A stretch of DNA of 64,000 bases from Lepidostoma basale (Eukaryota; Arthropoda; Insecta; Trichoptera; Lepidostomatidae). The stretch covers positions 1,488,001-1,552,000 of the forward strand of contig JAHDVF020000734.1 of the NCBI GenBank assembly GCA_022606425.2, given 5' to 3'. The stretch's first letter is position 1; every line of letters starts with the position of its first letter. A program made the position numbers and the translations under genes. Shown here piece after piece: positions 59,481 through 64,000 of this stretch. Under the pieces are notes generated by a model. It had not been told where the DNA came from. It ran no database searches and saw only the letters and a program-made list of their open reading frames with translations.

Positions 59481-60449
59481 TCGGATTTTAAGAGCTTATC
59501 GTGACCGACATGTATACTTAACACGCTTTACACGTGTATCCGAAGAAGAAAAATAAATTTGTGTGACATGAGAATACTTATATTTTCGGAGCAAGTAATA
59601 AGTTTGTGGCATGATATCAAATTCAATTAATCTATCTTTGAATAGTGCCGATTTTTATTTGTTATTAAGGGCCAACTGATTTTGATAATAATTTAAGAAA
59701 TCTACCGTAGCAGTCATTTTCTAATACATATTTTTGTTCCGCGGTCATGACTCTCACAGGGCGCCCATGGTATCACGTAATACGATACGAGCGTTGGACA
59801 TCTCGAGACGTGATAGCGAGAATAATTTGGGATAAGTACGGTGCTGATAATACTATCACACGTATGAGGTGTGAATGAATCTGTGTAAGGTGTAATCATA
59901 TATCTGGTAACTCCACAGTCACCAAGCCACGGTGTGGTACGGTGCAGACGGAGTTCGGGACAATGCCAATTTGTGTGTGTAAATCGAACTCTAAATAAGA
60001 CGAGAGAGCTGTACACAATATAAAATAAAAGATTCACAATCGGAAAACTAATTCAAATTCATAGGGATTCGTGTTTAATAAAATTTAAAAAGTTTAACAA
60101 CAGCACAATTAAGTGTTGGATAGCTTCATTTTGAACATACAAAATAATGTTTGTAAATTATATTTAATAAATAGTCCATTGTTTTGGCCGAAACAATATG
60201 ATACTACGACGTTATTAACTAATAAAATGTATAAAACTGTTATAATATCACAATTTTTATTATTCAATTTTTGAGAATTTCGCGATAGATGTTTCACCAA
60301 CAGTTATTCGTAACACATAATGATGCCAACGTCGTTTGGCGAATCAGCTGTCGCGACATTCTTAAACATTGAATAATATAAATTGTGATATTATAAGAGT
60401 GCTATAATTTTGTACAGTTAGTTACTTTAATAAGATAAAAATATATATA
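59481..60449. other. Intergenic, no gene seen
   Basis: Mostly AT-rich. A GC-richer patch lies at 59740-59960. Confidence 0.4.
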
Positions 60450-60452
60450 CAA

Positions 60453-60905
60453 ACAAACAAACCATCACGCCGTTTCCCCGCAGGGGTAGGCAGAGAGAAT
60501 GGACCGCCACACTACTCTATCCTGGCAAACCTCTCTAGCTTCCTCCATATTCATACAACGAGTCATACACGCACGTCGATTCCTCCGACTTCTAACATGA
60601 CCAACTTTTAAAATTTGATTAGTTTGGTCATGCCATGTTTTCCTCGGTCTGCCTCGCTACCTAAATACACAAATTCCCTCACCTGTTCCAAGTTCTCTTC
60701 GTTCACACTTATATTACAAACAGTCATTTGCTCTTCCCTTTCGAAAACCATCACCTTTGACTTTCCGACATTCATCATTAAATCATTTGACTTGCATACC
60801 TCATACATTCTCGACACCAAGACTTGTAATTCGTCCGCACTATCCGCAACGAGAACGGCATCGTCCGCGTAAAGCAGACAGTTTACAGACAGATCACTCA
60901 TCTAT
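60453..60905 (-). mobile_element. LINE-T with internal deletion, YADD retained
   Basis: The minus strand reads NCLLYADDAVLVADSADELQ, MMNVGKSKVMVFE and FVYLGS, then jumps to the RGKHGM end of the RGRPRKTWHDQ region. The thumb and C-terminal coding part is deleted. The tail is (CAAA)n on + at 60453-60463. This is the only LINE-T copy here that shows the catalytic YADD. Confidence 0.85.
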
Positions 60906-61434
60906 ATATACAATAATATATAAATGGTTATTTCAGCGTTTTCAAATATTATAAAAAATGACACATATTCCTTGCTTCTCAACTCCCAAAGGAACTTCAC
61001 TCGCGGAGAATCCAGGAGCGAGTAGATATAAATTACATTTGTCAGTGTTTAAGGCTTGAAACCAAAAAGCGCCAGTATATTTCGAACTTCCGCGTGACAT
61101 ACTCGTACATGCCAACAGAAAGCCAACGTTTACTCTGATCAGTGGAAACAAACGCGAACGATATTGCTACTACAGCAGGTGCTAAAAAGCAATAAGGATT
61201 CTATGGTGTACTTTCAGCGCTGCGGGATCATTGATATGCAATTGTTTCCTTGTTAGGAGACCTCCCCGAGGATAGAAATGTTGGATTTGAGAAAAAACTA
61301 AAGACTGCACTTTCGGTCAGTCTTTCCATAGTGCGCCCTTAAAATGTCAGAAAATAAATATATAAAAGTGCACATGTATAAAGTACTATTAAATAAATAC
61401 CCGAAAAAAAAATAAGACATATGTTTTATGTAAA
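60906..61434. other. Intergenic, no gene seen
   Basis: A degenerate CR1-type tail may be present at 61260-61350 ('gtgcgcccttaaaatgtcag'). Otherwise nothing. Confidence 0.35.
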
Positions 61435-61435
61435 A

Positions 61436-61622
61436 TTCGGGTGGTGGTCTGGGGGATAGAACGCTTGGCTCCTGATCCAGGGGACTTGGGTTTAAGCCTA
61501 GACACGACCAGATTCCTTCTTCATAATAATGAGCTATTTTCTGCTCACATTGAAAATTGTAAAATAAATTCTAATATCATTGATATAAATCCTTGATAGA
61601 GGTCTTTAAAGAAAAGAAAAAA
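61436..61622 (+). mobile_element. SINE-C copy
   Basis: Matches 44832-45020, including the 'cttcttcataataatgagct' body and an A-rich end. Confidence 0.75.
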
Positions 61623-61789
61623 ATGGTGTCGATTTTCAAGATGCTATTTGGATAAATTATTTTGTAGATTTGTACTACAATGCTGATAGTTCTTAGGACG
61701 TAAAAGAAAAAGGTTAAAAATTTAAATAACTTGAAAGTTTTATTTAATAAAAATAATTATCGTTCACAACAGAGAAAAGTAGAACAACC

Positions 61790-61836
61790 ACAAAACGAGA
61801 ACCTCTGTATGCCAGAAGATCCAAGTCCAAGACCGA
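61790..61836 (-). mobile_element. Repeat family D fragment
   Basis: 'aacctctgtatgccagaaga' followed by 'tccaagtccaagacc'. Confidence 0.55.
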
Positions 61837-63170
61837 AGTATGTATAACATTAACTCAATTTATAAATAACAACCTGGTAGAGTCTTAAAAATACACAACT
61901 GATAACATTCTTTAAATATTATTTATCGTGTGTGTGTTTAAGTTCAAGGGCGCCTTATCTTATATCTACTTTAATTTGTGGCATGTCCTCTTATACATTT
62001 TCTTCAGCAATGAATACAGAGCACCCAGTACCAGAATACAGACACAGTCCACAGCTCGCCTCCCACTTCTTTGACCTTCAAAAATATTACGAAAATAAAA
62101 TGTATACTGGAAGCACGTAATCTGCCATATACTAGTAGTGTAGGTATACAATGTACCACGGGCCCCGGTGGTACGTGTGTAGAAGATATCGTCAATCCGT
62201 GGGGACCAACACGGGAGTGAGGCAACTCCTATTTTAAGGACTATTACAATCCTCGGTAGCTGTTTGTTAAAACTCACTACACTAATTGTACAATAACTAT
62301 GTTTTTTTAAATGTTATTCATTAAATGATTGAGTTTACTAATTACATAATTGTTATTTACGATTTAATAGTCAAATCACCAAATTAAAATATAATGAGTT
62401 ATATTCTTGGATCATAAGTGAATTCCAGAATGGCTATTAGAAGTTATATTTAAATTAATTAAATTCTTTCTCGAACAATTTACATTTCAGGGACAATTGA
62501 TCGACACGACATAATATAGCATAATCAATACATTGACATAGTGAACACCTTGAATTAACTATTGATTTATTAGATATTAGCCCCAAAATAATATTCCCTT
62601 TTCCTTATCTCTGTTGTCAACTGGAGTAGAGTTGGTCCCTCCGAGGTATCGGGGGACATGGCTGACCTTCAGAAGACCGCTTAAGATATGATCATCGCGG
62701 CCATTTGGTTCAGATAAGCAAATTCAACGTTACACACACTGTCACACGGTGATGTACAATAATAATGATACCGAGAAATATGGTCCGTGCAGACGATGAT
62801 GAAATTACTCTGAAAATTAAAAAAATAGCATTAGAAACTGATTTTTTTCGAGGAAGTGGGAACTGTGCATTAAAAGAGTGGTATCTATTCGAAAATCGAT
62901 TACGTATATTTATATAATTACATTATAACAATTGTATATTATAGACAGAAACATATTTTTTAAATGTTCAATTAAAAAATAAATTGAATGAGTTGAAACA
63001 AATATAGATTTTCGAGTAGATACGTGTATTTGTGAGAGTCTCTTGGGTATTTATTGTATCGCTATCTAAAAATTCACTTTAAATTAAATGAAGCAGTACG
63101 GTTTTCTTCTGTACCCCAATAAATTAGTATTAATCGTAACAAAAAGTTTAAATTTAGTAATATCATTTTT
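61837..63170. other. Intergenic, no gene seen
   Basis: AT-rich with GC-richer patches near 62150-62220 and 62630-62710. Short ORFs only. Confidence 0.4.
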
Positions 63171-63171
63171 T

Positions 63172-63478
63172 TTCTTAATCAATGATATAAAACTCCATAT
63201 TTAATAATTAATACGAATGAAAACATTTGTTATTTAACGTCATTTAATAGTCATTACATATGTAAACATTGTATTTATAAATTTAACTAGTTCCAGGTAA
63301 TGTTTTCCTGTATTCTGGGGTTTATCCCTAATTGTTTTGGACTACGTCAATTTAGCTCGTGCATATAAGCAGCGCGTTTGACTTTTTGCTACATTTAATA
63401 ATACCTTATATAGACGAAACATGTCATTCACGTAAAAAATAATTAAACTTCTAGAAAACAGACGTTTTATAAGTATAA
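63172..63478. mobile_element. Foldback repeat, ACATGT family, with inserted centre
   Basis: Left arm start 'ttaataattaatacgaatga' and right arm 'cgaaacatgtcattcacgta' to 'tctagaaaacagacgtttt' belong to the same family as 25910-26160. About 150 extra bases separate them. Confidence 0.6.
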
Positions 63479-64000
63479 ACCCTATTTTTCTTACCTAATT
63501 ACTTATGGAAGTGCTAAAATACATAAAATTTTAAACATGTTCATCAGACGGAATATTTTTATTAGGAATTAGTACTCAAACAATATTTCGAATGCAAAAA
63601 CAAATAGTCTATAAGTAAATTCGTGGAATAGTACGTAGACACTAGTACACGGCTAATATTATTCACTTTGCATTATCATTATTGTATATGTTTAACATTA
63701 AACGACGACTTTTGAACCTCAAATCCTTTTGTTGTTTCAGAGTTAGACATTCAAGGATGTTCAATGAAAAAACACATTGTCATTTGTGTAATGTGGCGAA
63801 CAATAAAAACGAGATAATACAAACATACATTCCGTGTATGTGCGTATGACAATAGCACTATTTGTACTTTATTGTGTGGATAGTCTTACTTAAGTTATTC
63901 ATACTGCATGGCAATGGGAGAAGATTAAGAGGGTACCTGTATAGTACTTCGATTAACTGTTAAATTATTATATAAAACGATGTTTTTATGGTATCACAAT
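63479..64000. other. Intergenic, no gene seen
   Basis: AT-rich with no recognised element up to the window end. Confidence 0.4.

Overview
The window is insect nuclear DNA. Its only recognisable host gene is the ecdysone-inducible nuclear receptor E75 (Eip75B, NR1D3, Rev-erb group), which lies on the + strand in the first 17 kb. The second zinc finger, the GRIP-box hinge, the heme-type ligand-binding domain and the conserved C-terminal blocks all read as in other insect E75 proteins. I cannot fix the insect order from sequence alone; a moth-like or other repeat-rich insect is plausible.

E75 layout: a TATA-less promoter near 264 feeds a first coding exon (577-988) that encodes an E75B-type N-terminus joined directly to the second zinc finger, so this isoform lacks finger one. 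The same exon has an internal splice acceptor (843/844), probably used by longer isoforms whose exons lie upstream of the window. About 8 kb downstream a second promoter near 8000 drives a short exon (8423-8498) for a finger-less E75D-type isoform. Both promoters carry an initiator with an exact downstream promoter element at the canonical spacing. Both isoforms splice to exon 11402-11637 (hinge) and then to one large exon, 14035-15639, that holds the whole ligand-binding and F domains. Predicted lengths are 750 aa (B) and 638 aa (D). The 3' UTR probably runs to about 16.84 kb and has a Pumilio site and an AU-rich element.

From about 17 kb to 64 kb I see no other host gene. The DNA is AT-rich and full of decayed mobile elements: a LINE family whose copies end in (TTAG)n or related tails (called LINE-T here), a CR1/L2-like LINE, RTE-like and other LINE remnants, three SINE families (SINE-A and SINE-C are tRNA-derived; SINE-B shares its 3' end with LINE-T), a 304-bp hAT-type MITE with a verified 8-bp target duplication, long foldback palindromes, a 51-bp minisatellite and a 126-bp (AT)n tract.

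Two things stand out beyond annotation. First, dispersed repeats, many arranged as inverted pairs, carry minimal hammerhead-ribozyme-like motifs (CUGANGA, stem II, GAAA, palindromic ACAUGU or ACCGGU stem III). Different copies have different stem I and stem II sequences that still pair. Second, several short GC-rich islands in the AT-rich downstream desert contain nuclear-receptor-type sites (ER6, DR2, TCAAGGTCA) and CRE sites, and could be distal E75 enhancers.
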